Below are positions 36,700 through 47,070 of a stretch of DNA of 64,000 nucleotides, piece by piece. A model generated the notes under the pieces. That model made no database searches. It had not been told where the DNA came from and saw only the letters and a program-made list of their open reading frames with translations. Both the position numbers and the translations under genes were made by a program. Within the stretch, counting starts at the first letter, position 1. Each line of letters starts with the position of its first letter. The DNA comes from Roseiarcus sp963779095. GTDB taxonomy: Bacteria; Pseudomonadota; Alphaproteobacteria; Rhizobiales; Beijerinckiaceae. The stretch is taken from the NCBI GenBank assembly GCA_963779095.1, contig CAVZWU010000023.1, positions 1 through 64,000 on the forward strand. Direction: 5' to 3'.

Positions 36700-37471
36700 C
36701 TAGTCTAAACGGCGGGCCATATAGAGATGCGTTTCCGTGTCCACGGCGAACGCTCCGCCGTGGTCATCGACCGCCTCGGCAATTTCGCGAAGCATCTCTT
36801 CACGCTTGCCTGGCTCCAGCATCCTGAGCTCCGATTTCGTGCGCAAGAAATCCGTATAGCTGGCCGTCGTGTGCCGCCATCGCCAAGGATAGCTTCGGTG
36901 CTCGACCGGGCCGAATAGCCCGGAACTCGTCAAACCATCCTTTGAACGGACCGTCGGGCAGGTACCAGGCCTCCGGCGGGCGACCCCATCGGCCTGTTCG
37001 ACGCAGGTAAATTTCCTTAAATCGAGCGAGTAGCAGGGCAGGCAGCCCGACCGGGACATGTCCGAAAACCGCGAGTGACCCACGCGGCGAGAGCGCCGTG
37101 GCCGCCTTCTGAAATCGCGTCTCAGGGGACACCCAGTGCCACGATTGCGCGGCGACGATCAGACGAAACGCCTCCGCTTTTGCCGGGTATGCTTCGAATG
37201 TCGCCTCCAAAAACCTGACGTTGCTGAAGCCGGCCAGGCTCTGCTGCGCTCCGCGGAGCAGTTCCGCGCCGGGCTCAATCGCCAGAATCGGAAAACCCTG
37301 TCTGGCGAAACTCTTTGTGGCCTGACTCGTGCCGCAGCCAACTTCCAAAATCCTGTCGTTGAGCTTCAGATCGGCGTAGGAGACGACGTCCTCGATCAGC
37401 GCCTCGGGATAGCCGGGACGGGCGGCTTCGTACAGGTTTGCGATCTGATCGAATTGAAAGCGCTGTTCCAC
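36700..37471 (-). pseudogene. Class I SAM-dependent methyltransferase, frameshifted
   Basis: This is a Rossmann-fold methyltransferase, about 255 residues, substrate unknown. GTG 37471 (VEQRFQFDQIANLYEAARPGY) is the likely start; the open frame further upstream looks non-coding. Motif I is ILEVGCGTSQATKSFA, and LAIEPGAELL carries the acidic ribose-binding residue. IVAAQSWHWVSPETRF is a family signature seen in trans-aconitate-methyltransferase-like proteins. Near 36880 the frame slips, and the C-terminus (TASYTDFLRTKSELRML, then MARRLD) continues in the neighbouring frame to TAG at 36700. The product as sequenced lacks the final about 55 correct residues. Confidence 0.82.
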
Positions 37472-37693
37472 CGACGCCCTCGAATAAGGCAAAATCACGT
37501 ATGGACGCGTTTGGAGCGCATCGCTATCACAAAGAGGCGCGTCTGCGCCGCTCCGGTCTGGGAAGAAATCGCCTCCAACACTGAACTCACCCGTACTCCT
37601 CGCTGCGAGCAAAATGCTGTCAGGCGGGGCGCCGGCTTTCGACTGTCGCGAAACGCGCTTTAGTCGATCGGCCAAAACGCCTGTTCGCTCCGC

Positions 37694-40600
37694 TCAGGCT
37701 GCCCGCCGGGTTCGCGGCCACAAACGCAGGCGCGGGCGGCTCAACCAGGCGTTCAGGCGGTCGAGGTAGAGATAGACGACTGGCGTCGTGTAGAGCGTGA
37801 GCCACTGGGAGACGAGAAGACCGCCGACGATTGCAATCCCCATCGGTTTGCGCAGCTCCGCGCCCGCGCCGGCTTCGACGGCGAGCGGAAGGGCCACGAT
37901 CAGCGCGTAGACCGTCGTCATCATGATCGGACTGAAGCGCCGCAGGCAGGCGTGGCGCACCCCGCGTCAGCCGGGCTCATCTTTTCCTCACGCTCGGCGA
38001 CCAGCGCGAAGTCGATCATCATGATCGCGTTCTTCTTGACGATTCCGATCAGGGGACGCCGACGAGCGCGATCAGGGTGAGATCATAGCGGGTCGCAAGC
38101 AGGATCAGGAGCGCGCCCACGCCGGCCGCCGGCAGGGCGGAAAGAATGGTGATCGGGTGAATGAAGCTCTCATAGAGCATGCCCATCAGGATGTAGATCA
38201 CCAGGATCGCCGCCATGACCAGGAGCGGCATCGTAACAAGCGAAGCCTGGAACGCCTGCGCTGTGCCCTCGAACTGCCCGACCAGGGTCGGCGACGCGCC
38301 GAGGCTCGCCTTCGCCGCGGTGATGGCGTCGACCGCCTGGCTCAGGGCCGCGCCCTTGGCGAGGTTGAACGAGAGCGTCACCGCCGGAAAGACGCCCTGA
38401 TGGTTGATCGTCAGCGGCTCGACCGTGCGCGTCAAGTGCGTTACCGCTGACAGCGGGACCTGCCCGCCGGTCGCGTTGGTGACGTAGAGGCTCGAGAGAG
38501 CTTGCGGCCCGGATTGAAATTGCCTCTCGACCTCGAGGATCAGATAGGCCTGCTGGGTCGGCAGATAGATATTCGCGATCTGCGCCTGTCCGAACGCGTC
38601 CTGGAGCGCCGCGTCGATATTGGTGATCGGGACGTTAAGGCTTTGAAGCCAGATTGCGATCGACCTCGACGACGACATGGGGCGAGTGGATCTGCTGATC
38701 CGAGGCGACGTCGTTGAGGATCTTCATGCCCTGCAGCTTTTCGAGCAGGATTGGCGCGTAGTGGTTGAGTTCGTCCGGGCTCGTGTCGGTCAGCGTGTAC
38801 TGGTATTCAGCCTGCTCGAGGCGGGCGCCGATTCTGATGTCGGGCACGGACTGCATGTAGAACTTGACGCCGACCACCTGGGCGAGCTTGGCCCTCAGCC
38901 GGGCCATCACCTGCTGCACGGACGGGCGCTCTTGGAGCGGCTTGAGCTGGGCGAACATGCGCGCCGTGCTCTCGCTCGGATTGCCTCCAGTCGCGCCGGC
39001 GAAGCCGACGATGCCTTCCACCGCCGGATCCTTGAGGATGATGGCGGCGCACTCGTTCTCGATTTTCCTTATCGTGTCGAACGCGGTGTCCTCGCGCGCC
39101 CGATGAAAATGCCGGTGTCCTGTTCGGGCAGGAACCCCTTCGGGATCACGATGTAGAGGCCCACGGTCAGGGCGATCAGCCCGATGTTGACGAGCAGCAT
39201 CGGAAATTGATGAGCCAGCGCCCAGACCAGCCCGCGGTCATAAAGGTCGCGCGTCCGGTCGAAGCCGCGCTCGAGCCAGCAGCTCAGGCGCCCCTGCTGT
39301 TCGGGCGTCTCGCGGGTCAGAAACTGCGCGCACATCATCGGGGTCAGCGTCAGCGACACGAACCCGGAGATGAAGATCGCGAGAATCGTCGTCATCGCGA
39401 ATTCGTGGAACAGCAGTCCGACCACCCCGGACATGAAAAGGACCGGAATAAAGACCGCCGCCAGCGACAGCGTGATGGACAGAATGGTGAAGCCGATCTC
39501 GCCCGCGCCGTCGAGGGCGGCCTCAAGGGGCGGCTTTCCCGCTTCGATGTGGCGGACGATGTTCTCGATCATCACGATCGCGTCGTCGACAAGGAATTCG
39601 ATGGCGATCGTGAGAGCCATGAGCGAGAGGTTGTCGATGCTGTAGGAGAGGAGGTACATCCCCGCGAAGGTCGCGACAATCACGACAGGCAACGTGATGC
39701 TCGGGATCACGGTCGCCCAGAACTTGCGCAAAAACAGGAAGATCACCATGACGACGAGTGCCAGCGCCAGCACGAGCGTGAACTCGACGTCCGACACCGA
39801 GGCGCGGATCGACAGCGAGCGGTCGGAGACGAGGTCGACGTGCACCGCGCGCGGGATCGACTTCCGGAGCTCGGGCATCATCGCCTGAATCCGGTCGACG
39901 ACCTTCAGCGTGTTGGCGCCAGGCGCCTTGAAGACCAGCAGGACCTCGGCCGGCTTGGTTCCGAACCAGGCGCCGGTGCGAGGGTTTCGCGGGCCGTCGA
40001 CCACGGTCGCGATGTCCCCGAGCTAGACCGGCGCGCCGTTGCTGTAGGCGACGATGACCTTGCGGAACTGGGCGGCCTTGGTCAGCTGCTGGTTGACGTC
40101 GAGCGGAAACTCCGCGCGGCGGCCTTCGAGATTGCCGGTCGGCTCGAGCGCGCTCTCCGAATTCAGGGTGGCGCTAATCTGCGCGAACCCCAGTCCCCTC
40201 GCCGCGAGCGCTTCGGGATTGAGCCGCACCTGCACGGCGGGCTGAGCCTCCCCGGCGATGACCACCTGGCCGACGCCGGTCACCCGCGAAAGCGACTGGC
40301 CGAGAAGGATATTCGCGTACTGGTCGAGGTCCTGGATCGGATAGGCGCCGGAATGAACCGCGTAGATGAGAATCGGCGCGTCGGCCGGATTGGCGACCTT
40401 GTAGGTCGGGGGGGTCGGAAGGTCTTTCGGCAAGAGGGCGCTCGCGGCCTGGATCGCCTGCTCCACATAGCCCGCGTCGGTGGTGATGGTTGTGCTCAAG
40501 TCGAACTGCAGCGTGATCGACGTTGAGCCGAGCCCGCTGGTCGAGGTCATCGACGTGAGCCCGGGGATGGCTGTGAACTGGTCCTCGAGCGGCGTCGCCA

Positions 40601-40787
40601 CCGTCGAGGCCATCACGGTCGGGCTCGCGCCCGGGAAGGTCGCCGAAACGGTGATCGTCGGGAACTCGACATTCGGCAGCGCGGCGACCGGCAGGAGGGT
40701 GAAGCAGACCGCGCCAAAGGCGGTAAGACCTGCTGTCATGAGAGCGGTCGCGATCGGCCGGCGGATGAAGATTTCCGAAATGTTCAT
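37694..40787 (-). pseudogene. RND multidrug efflux pump, inner-membrane subunit, multiply disrupted
   Basis: This is a proton-driven RND exporter of the AcrB/MdtBC type (about 1030 residues when intact). ATG 40787 gives MNISEIFIRRPIATALM, the standard start. TM4 has the proton-relay EFLVDDAIVMIENI (paired Asp). The second half has ILMGMLYESFIHP and KKNAIMMIDFALVAE. A nonsense TAG at 40023-40025 interrupts NGAPV-LGDIATVVDGP. Frame changes occur near 39105, 38645, 38050 (one C missing, GTCCCCTGATC) and 37965 (two extra G, GCGGGGTGCGC). The gene overlaps the adaptor gene by ATGA, so it was an operon. It is either truly dead or damaged by sequence errors; the nonsense codon is not explained by an indel. 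Confidence 0.9.
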
Positions 40788-41928
40788 GGCGCGCCGCTCG
40801 CCGCCGCCTTGGGCGGCTCGATCGCGACCTTCACGCCGTTGGCGAGATTGTACTGCCCATTGACCACCACCCGCGCGCCCGAGGAGGGACCCTTCGTGAG
40901 CACGGCGAGCCCGTTCTGGCGGGCGGCGACCAGCACTGGGACGCGGTGGGCGAGATCATCGGCCGAGATCGTATAGACGTAGTCGCCGTCGGGACCCGAC
41001 ATCACGCTGCTGATCGGCGCGGTCCGGGCGTTCTTGCGGACGCCAATCTCGAGGCGGACGGTGACGAATTCTCCGGGCCAAAGCGCTTCATTGTCGTTCG
41101 GGAATGTCGCGTAGAGCGCCACGGTCCCGGTCGTCGCAACGATCTGGTTGTTGATGAAGGTGAGCTTTCCTTCGCCCAGGGTTTTTCCAGCCTGAGAGAG
41201 CGCGCGCACATCGAGGGGCGCGTTCTTCTGGGCGGAGCGAACTGCGGCCAGTTCGCCCTGCGGGACAGGGAATATCACATAGATCGGCGAGATCTGACTC
41301 ACGGTCACGAGCGTCGTGCCGGCGCCGGCCTGCACGTAATTGCCAGGATCGACCTGCATGACGCCGGCTACGCCGGTCGTGGGCGAATCGATGTGGGCGT
41401 AGGTCAGGTTGAGCTGAGCGGTTTGGACATTGGCCTCATCGAGCTTCACGGTGCCTTCGTCCTGCTCGACCGTAAAAGCCTGGTCGGCCGCCCTTTGCGC
41501 GGCTATCGAATTTTCCGCCTCAAGCTTCTGATATCGCGTGAGATCAGTCTGCGCTTCCTTGAGGACGGCCTGATCGTGTGCGAGCTGAGCCTGCGTCTGG
41601 TCGAGGGCGGCCTGATAGGGGCGGGGATCGATCAGGAAAAGGGGGTCGCCTTCCTTCACCGGTTGTCCCTGGTGAAAGTAGGCCTTCATGATCTGGCCGT
41701 TCACCCGCGACTGAACGGCGATTGTTTCGATCGGCGTGACCGTCCCGAGCGCCTCGACGACGTCGGGAACGTCCTTGAGCGAAACTTGGCCGGCCTCGAC
41801 CGGGATCGACGGCGCGCCGGCATGCACGGCCTCGGCGGCGCCGCGCGACCGCTCGTCGCCACATACGCCGCAATACCGCCGATCAGCGCAACGCCAACTC
41901 CCAGCGCGACCGCCGAACGCGCTTTCAC
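40784..41928 (-). CDS. RND efflux membrane-fusion (adaptor) protein, N-terminal frameshift
   Basis: This is the periplasmic adaptor of the HlyD/AcrA family that connects an RND pump to an outer-membrane channel. GTG 41928 follows AGGAGG by eight bases and begins MKARSAVALGVGVALIGGI, a signal anchor. Near 41840 the frame shifts by one base, after which the mature domains read normally: IPVEAGQVSLKDV, GRVNGQIMKAYFHQGQPV-type lipoyl half, helical hairpin (QTQAQLAHDQAVLKEAQ), and beta-barrel (SPIYVIFPVPQGEL). The stop overlaps the pump's ATG. An IS1380 copy lies about 130 bp upstream of the start and may have separated the operon from its promoter or regulator. Confidence 0.88.
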
Positions 41929-41999
41929 CTGCTCGCCTCCTAGTCTTCCTAGCCCGCATTATTCATGGCGGGTTGGCGGGTATAGGCTAAAGAGCTGAT

Positions 42000-43420
42000 T
42001 TTGCGTAGAATCTGGTTGTCGAAGCCAATTCACGCAACTTGAACCGAGCCACACCCGCCATGAACGATCCTATGCTGCCGCTGCCCGGTCTGTCACCGGT
42101 TTCTGGCAAATCGGTTGTGGTCAAATTCGACGGCGGGCTCTTGTCGTCGGACGGCGGCGTCCTGGCGTTGCGTGAGATCGAACAGCGTCTTCGGGTCGCG
42201 GACCGGCTTGCCGCGTGCGTGGTTGATCCTCGGGCGCCGGAGCAGATCACCCACGGCGTGGCGGACGTCATTCGCTTTCGGCTGCTGATGATCAGCGCCG
42301 GGTACGAGGACGGGATCGACGCCAATTCCCTGCGCCGCGACCCGATGTTCAAGATGGCGCTCGATCTGACGCCGTCGGATCGGGAGTTGTGCTCGCAGTC
42401 GACGATCCCGCGATTGGAGAACCTGCCGGACGTTCGCGCCCTGTTGCGGATGGGTCGCGCGATGGTCGACCTCTATTGCGGGTCGTTCGCTAAGGTTCCC
42501 AAACGGATCACGCTCGATATCGACGACACGTTCGACGCGGTCCACGGCGGCCAGCAACTGCGGTTGTTCAACGCCCACTACGACGAATACGGATTTCAGC
42601 CGATTGTGGTGTTCGACGGCGAGGGCCGTTTCATCACCGCGGTGCTTCGTCCCGCCAAACGACCGGGCGGTAAGGAGATCAAGCCTTTTCTCCGCCGGCT
42701 GTTGCGCGCGATCCGGGCTCATTGGCCCCACACCGAGATCCTGCTTCGCGGTGACAGCCACTATTGCGGCCCCGAGGTTCTCGACTGGTGTCGCGCCAAC
42801 GGCCTCGACTACATCCTCGGCGTCGCGCCGACCACGACCTTGCGTCGTCATGTCGCCGATCTCGAAGCCAGCACGAAGGCGCGGTTCGAGGCCGCGTCGC
42901 GCGACGGCAAGCTTCGCCGCTTCAAGGAGTTCTTCGACGGCGCGAAAAGTTGGAGCCGGGTCGAGCGCATCATCGCCCGCGTCGAAGTCAGCGCGGAAGG
43001 GCCCGACACCCGCTTCGTCGTCACCAATCTCACGCATCGCAACGCGCGCCGGCTTTACGAAGACGTCTATTGCCGACGCGGCCAAGCCGAAAACCATATC
43101 AAGTCCTGGAAGACGCATCTGTCGGCGGACCGCACGTCCTGCACAAAGGCGACAGCCAACCAGTTCCGTCTCTTCATCCACGCCGGCGCCTACTGGCTGA
43201 TGTGGGGGCTTCGCATATCGATGCCGAAGCGCTCGATGTGGCGCGTCGCGCAGTTCGACACCTTGCGCCTGCGTCTCATCAAGATCGCCGCTCGCGTCGT
43301 CGAAATGAAGACGATAATCCGCGTGCACTTGCCGACCTCATGCTCGGCGCAGAATATCCTGCGCCTCGCTCTGGAACGCATACCGCGCCTCGTCACATGA
43401 GCGACGGGGCGTGACGCCCC
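42000..43420 (+). mobile_element. IS1380-family insertion sequence
   Basis: A complete IS1380-type transposase gene fills this element. I could not define the terminal inverted repeats or the target duplication with confidence, so the boundaries given are approximate and cover the gene with short flanks. It separates the RND efflux operon from the rest of the chromosome to the right and lies 170 bp from an IS630 copy. Confidence 0.7.
42060..43400 (+). CDS. IS1380-family transposase
   Basis: This is a DDE transposase of 446 residues, intact. ATG 42060 (MNDPMLPLPGLSPVSGKSVV) is typical. Characteristic stretches are FDGGLLSSDGGVLALREIE, the catalytic ITLDIDDTFDAVHGGQQLRLF (first Asp), LLRGDSHYCGPEVLDWC (second Asp) and YCRRGQAENHIKSWK (Glu). 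Its open frame is complete, so the copy may be active. No passenger gene is present. Confidence 0.93.
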   Translation: MNDPMLPLPGLSPVSGKSVVVKFDGGLLSSDGGVLALREIEQRLRVADRLAACVVDPRAPEQITHGVADVIRFRLLMISAGYEDGIDANSLRRDPMFKMALDLTPSDRELCSQSTIPRLENLPDVRALLRMGRAMVDLYCGSFAKVPKRITLDIDDTFDAVHGGQQLRLFNAHYDEYGFQPIVVFDGEGRFITAVLRPAKRPGGKEIKPFLRRLLRAIRAHWPHTEILLRGDSHYCGPEVLDWCRANGLDYILGVAPTTTLRRHVADLEASTKARFEAASRDGKLRRFKEFFDGAKSWSRVERIIARVEVSAEGPDTRFVVTNLTHRNARRLYEDVYCRRGQAENHIKSWKTHLSADRTSCTKATANQFRLFIHAGAYWLMWGLRISMPKRSMWRVAQFDTLRLRLIKIAARVVEMKTIIRVHLPTSCSAQNILRLALERIPRLVT

Positions 43421-43573
43421 AAAACGCAAACCCGTCCCGTCAACCCGCAAACCACCTCCAACCGAAAATCTGGCCCCAAGCCGGAACGGAACTGCTGCGT
43501 CCACACTCAACCGAAATTACCCAATCGCGCCGAAAGCCATGCAGCACTCGTCAGGGCGATGCATAGTGCGGGC

Positions 43574-44813
43574 TAGTGGCTCACGTCATTGAGTTTGACG
43601 GGATTGTCTAAATCAATGGCTTGGCGATTGCGCGATGGAGATGATTCGTGGCCAGGCAAGAGGTTGCCGTCAAGAAGTACGTAGTCAAGCTGAGCGAAGA
43701 GGAGCGCGCCCGGCTCGACGACTTTGTCCGCAGGGGCAAGCGCGCCGCGCATTTGCTGACGAAAGCTCGCATCCTTCTGAAAGCGGACGTGTCGGAGGCC
43801 GGCGAGGGATGGAGCGACAGCCGGATCGCCGAGGCGCTGGACACCAGCATCCCGACGATCGAGCGAACGCGACGGCAACTTGTCGTGGAAGGCTTCGAAG
43901 CCGTCCTGATGCGCAAGTACAATCCCAAATCGGCCCCTCGCCGGATTTTCGACGGCGCCGCGGAAGCCAAGCTGATCGCTCTGGCTTGCGGATCGGCCCC
44001 GGCTGGCCACGCCAGATGGACGCTGCGTCTTTTGGAGGAGAAAGTCGTCGAGTTGCAGATCGTCGGGAGCGCCAGTGACAACACGATCGGGCGGACGCTC
44101 AAAAAAACATTCTCCAGCCCCATCGCAAGCAGCAATGGGTGATCGCGCCCGAGGCCAGCGCCGCCTTCGTCGCCAACATGGAAGACGTGCTGGAAGTTTA
44201 CCAGAGGCCGCACGATCCCAAGCGCCCCCTCGTATGCCTCGATGAAACGTCGAAGCAACTCATCGCCGAGACGCGCGCGCCGATCGCGGCCACGCCGGGA
44301 CAAGCGGAGCGTTACGACTACGAATACGAGCGCAATGGCGTGGCCAATCTGTTCATGATGTTCGCGCCGCTCGAAGGCTGGCGGCGCGTGAAGGTCACAG
44401 ACCGGCGCGCGGCCGTCGATTACGCCCACGCGCTCAAGGATTTGTCCGACATGCATTTTCCCGGCGCGGACAAGATCGTTCTGGTGCAGGACAATCTCAG
44501 CACGCATACGGCTGCGTCGCTCTACGAAGCCTTTCCCGCCGCCGAAGCGCGCCGCCTCGTCAAACGATTCGAATGGCATTACACGCCCAAGCACGGAAGC
44601 TGGCTCGACATGGCCGAATCCGAGCTCGCCGTCCTCTCGACCCAATGCCTCGATCGCCGCATCTGCGACAAGGCCGATCTGGTCGCCGAAGTCGCCGCCT
44701 GGCAAAAGCGCCGCAACACCCTGCACGCCAAAGCGGATTGGCAATTCACAACCGCCGACGCCCGCGTCAAGCTCGCAAGGCTATACCCTCAGTTCGTCTG
44801 ACTCAGGCTACTA
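43574..44813 (+). mobile_element. IS630-family insertion sequence
   Basis: The element is bounded by imperfect inverted ends (GTGGCTCACGTC at 43576 and the complement GTAGCCTGAGTC at the right, 8 of 12 matching), each flanked by a TA dinucleotide (43574-43575 and 44812-44813). This is the target duplication expected of IS630/Tc1-type elements. It contains a two-part transposase gene joined by a probable -1 frameshift. Confidence 0.75.
43648..44801 (+). CDS. IS630-family transposase, two frames joined by a probable programmed -1 shift
   Basis: The first frame (GTG 43648) carries the DNA-binding part: VVKLSEEERARLDDFV, then SDSRIAEALDTSIPTIERTRRQ. It stops at 44140. The second frame carries the DDE domain (LVCLDETSKQLIAE, KIVLVQDNLSTHTAAS, HYTPKHGSWLDMAE). 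They join at 44100-44107, where CTC AAA AAA AC provides an A7 slippery run. A -1 slip converts TLKKT into LKKNILQPH..QQWVIAPE, the family sequence. Unlike the other shifts in this window this one has the hallmark of a programmed site, so the transposase may be functional. Confidence 0.85.
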
Positions 44814-44949
44814 GGATTCGGCTTCCCCGCCTTGTCCTTGAAGACTACGCGCCGAGATTACGCCAGGTTCCCTGCCCGAAGGTGGCTGGCCGGTTACAGC
44901 GCGGTAAGGGCGGATCAGAAACGCGTTACCACCGGCTCCAGCCCCTCGT

Positions 44950-46307
44950 TCAGGCCGTCGCCAGCGCCGCCTTTGGCCGCCGGCCGATCGTCAGCGCCAG
45001 CGCCGCCGCGATGAGGCAGGCGACGCCGGCGACATAGAGCGCCGGCAGGTAGGTGGCGAAATCGCTGCGCGAGAACCCGGCGCCGAACGCCGCCGTCGCC
45101 GCGCCGAGCTGATGGGCGGTGAAAATCCACCCGAATGTCAGGTTCGCCTTTTCGGCCCCGAACCGCTCCGCCGTCAGCCGGACGGTCGGGGGCACGGTCG
45201 CGACCCAGTCGAGGCCGTAGAAGACCGCGAAGGCCGAGAGCCCGACAACGGAGAAGTCGGTGAACGGCAGCACGATCAGCGAAAGGCCGCGCAGGCCGTA
45301 GTACATGAACAAAAGCCAGCGGTTGTCGTAACGGTCCGACAGCCAGCCGGAAAGGATCGTGCCGACAAAGTCGAAGGCGCCGATCACCGCGAGCGCGCTC
45401 GCGGCCGCGACCGGCTGGATGCCGTAGTCGCCGCAGAGCGACACCCAGTGCGTCTGGATGAGGCCGTTGGTCGAAAGCCCGCAGACGAAGAAGGTCGCGA
45501 ACAAAACCCAGAAGGTGCGGCTGGCGCTGGCCTCATAGAGCGCGCGGATCGGCGACGCCATCATCGCGACGAGCCCCAGATCCTGCTTCGGCGCCGGCTG
45601 AACCGCGCGCTCGCCGTATGGAGCAAGGCCGAGGTCGGAGGGCCGGTCGCGCATGAGGGCGAGCGCGATGAGCCCGGCGACGAGCAGCAGCGCGACGACG
45701 AAGGCGACCGCGCTGCGCCAGCCATAGATTCCGTCAGCTTCGCGATCAGCGGCAGAAAGATCAGTTGTCCCGTCGCGTTGCTCGCCGTCAGCATGCCCAC
45801 CACCAGACCGCGCCGCTGAACGAACCAACGCGATGCGACCGTCGCGCCGAGCACCAGCGCCACCATGCCGGTGCCGACCCCGACCACGACGCCCCACAGG
45901 GCGAGGAGTTGCCACACCTCGGTCATCGCCATCGAGGCCAGCAGCCCGCCGGCGATCACGAGCACCGCCGAGACGATTACCGCGCGCACGCCGAAGCGGT
46001 TGATGAAAGCCGCCGCGAACGGCGCGATGAGGCCGAACAGCGCAAGGCGCACCGAAAACGCGGCGGAAATTTCCGCCGTGCTCCAGCCGAATTCATGTTC
46101 GAGCGGCTGGATGATGACGCCCGGCGCGCCCATCGCTCCCGCCGTCGCCAGCATGACGAGGAAGGTCGCTCCGGCGACGATCCAGCCGTAATAGACGCCC
46201 CGTTCGGCCATGGCGCCCGCGAGCGGATCGGAAAGAGAGAACGGCGCGGATCGCCTTTGCGGCGGAGGAGCCTTCGAAATCGTTCCAGCCGGATCCGACG
46301 CGCTCAT
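44950..46307 (-). pseudogene. MFS transporter, frameshifted
   Basis: This is a major facilitator superfamily permease with 12 helices, about 450 residues. ATG 46307 begins a hydrophilic 30-residue leader, then GVYYGWIVAGATFLVML. The first half includes FGWSTAEISAAFSVRLALFG and a VASRWFVQRRGLVVG loop. Near 45735 the frame shifts inside AKLTES-DGIYGWRSAVAF, and the second half (FWVLFATFFVCGLSTNG, GWLSDRYDNRWLLF) continues in the next frame to ALATA at 44950. The family (monocarboxylate/oxalate-formate-like MFS) exports or imports small organic anions. It lies 47 bp behind a MarR gene on the same strand and is probably regulated by it. Confidence 0.85.
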
Positions 46308-46354
46308 CTTTCAACCCCATATTGCGGCTAGGCGCCCGCATATTCGCAAAAAAA

Positions 46355-46754
46355 TCAAAGACTGAGCGCAAGCGTCCGAAGCCGCTCCGCCTCGGCGGCG
46401 CCCAGATGAGCCTCGACCCGCCGCTGCGCTTCGTCCCACAGCGGCGCGGCGCGCTCCAGCGTCTCGCCGCCGGCAGGGGTGAGCCGCACCGCCGCCTCGC
46501 GCTGGTCGGCGGCAGAAGCCGTACGCACAAACCCAAGCTCTTCCAGGGCCTTTACGTTGCGTCCGACCGTCGATCGGTCCAATTCGACCAGCCGCCCGAG
46601 TTTCGTGAGCGAAACCGTTCCGGCGCGCTGGATTCGTCTGAGCAGACTGTATTGCGCGAGCGTGACGCCGGCGGGCGCGAGGATCGAAGTCATAAAGGGC
46701 GGTCGTCTTTCGCGCCGCGGTCCGAACCGCCGCGCAATAGCAGATCGTGTTCAT
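46355..46754 (-). CDS. MarR-family regulator, N-terminal frameshift
   Basis: This is a winged-helix regulator. The likely start is the ATG at 46754 (MNTICYCAAVRTAARKTTALYD), typical of the family. One extra T near 46690 (TATGACTTCG for TATGACTCG) throws the frame, and the remainder (APAGVTLAQYSLLRRIQ, then LTKLGRLVELDRSTVGRNVKAL) is read from 46693. Repaired length is about 132 residues. It is followed on the same strand by the MFS transporter and is divergent from the APC permease, so it probably controls one or both. A short palindrome lies immediately upstream of its start. Confidence 0.83.
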
Positions 46755-47070
46755 GTGCGGGCATATACCCGCATTGCGTTGAACGCGCAAGCGGGCGCCG
46801 ACCGGCCCTGGCTCTTTCCGCCAAAGAGCCGTCCGGCCGCGAGCTTTTGAGCCGCGCGCGACGCTCCTGGCGCTTTTGGGCGCTTTTCTGAGGCAATTTG
46901 CAAAATTTCTTAACGTCGCCCGAATTGCAGGATAAGCAAACGCTTGGCGCAGAGTTGCGCGTTGAATCGACAAGTCCAGACGTCGCGACGTTCGCCGCCG
47001 CCGTCGGCTTATGTTGGGAGGTGCGTCGGTTCGCGCATCGCGCTTATGCGCATGTGGCAGGAGTGCGGAC
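46755..47070. promoter_or_regulatory. Divergent promoter region with a candidate MarR operator
   Basis: This is 316 bases between the leftward marR-MFS pair and the rightward APC permease, without a gene. GCGGGCATATACCCGC at 46757-46772 has 5-bp inverted arms around CATATA, directly ahead of the marR start, in the position expected of an autoregulatory site. No other promoter element could be set. The operator assignment is inference from position and symmetry only. Confidence 0.3.

Noticed and set aside
37965..40025. Split RND genes as two separate pump subunits
   Set aside because: The pieces follow one another in the order of a single pump, without ribosome sites at the breaks.
39207..40526. 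Plus-strand frame of 439 codons opposite the RND pump
   Set aside because: Arg/Asp/Glu-rich antisense product, while the minus strand shows clear RND motifs.
42093..43328. Minus-strand frame opposite the IS1380 transposase
   Set aside because: Shadow with no domains; the plus-strand transposase is intact.
42000..43573. Terminal inverted repeats of IS1380
   Set aside because: Several weak matches between 41975-42040 and 43430-43560, none convincing; no target duplication seen.
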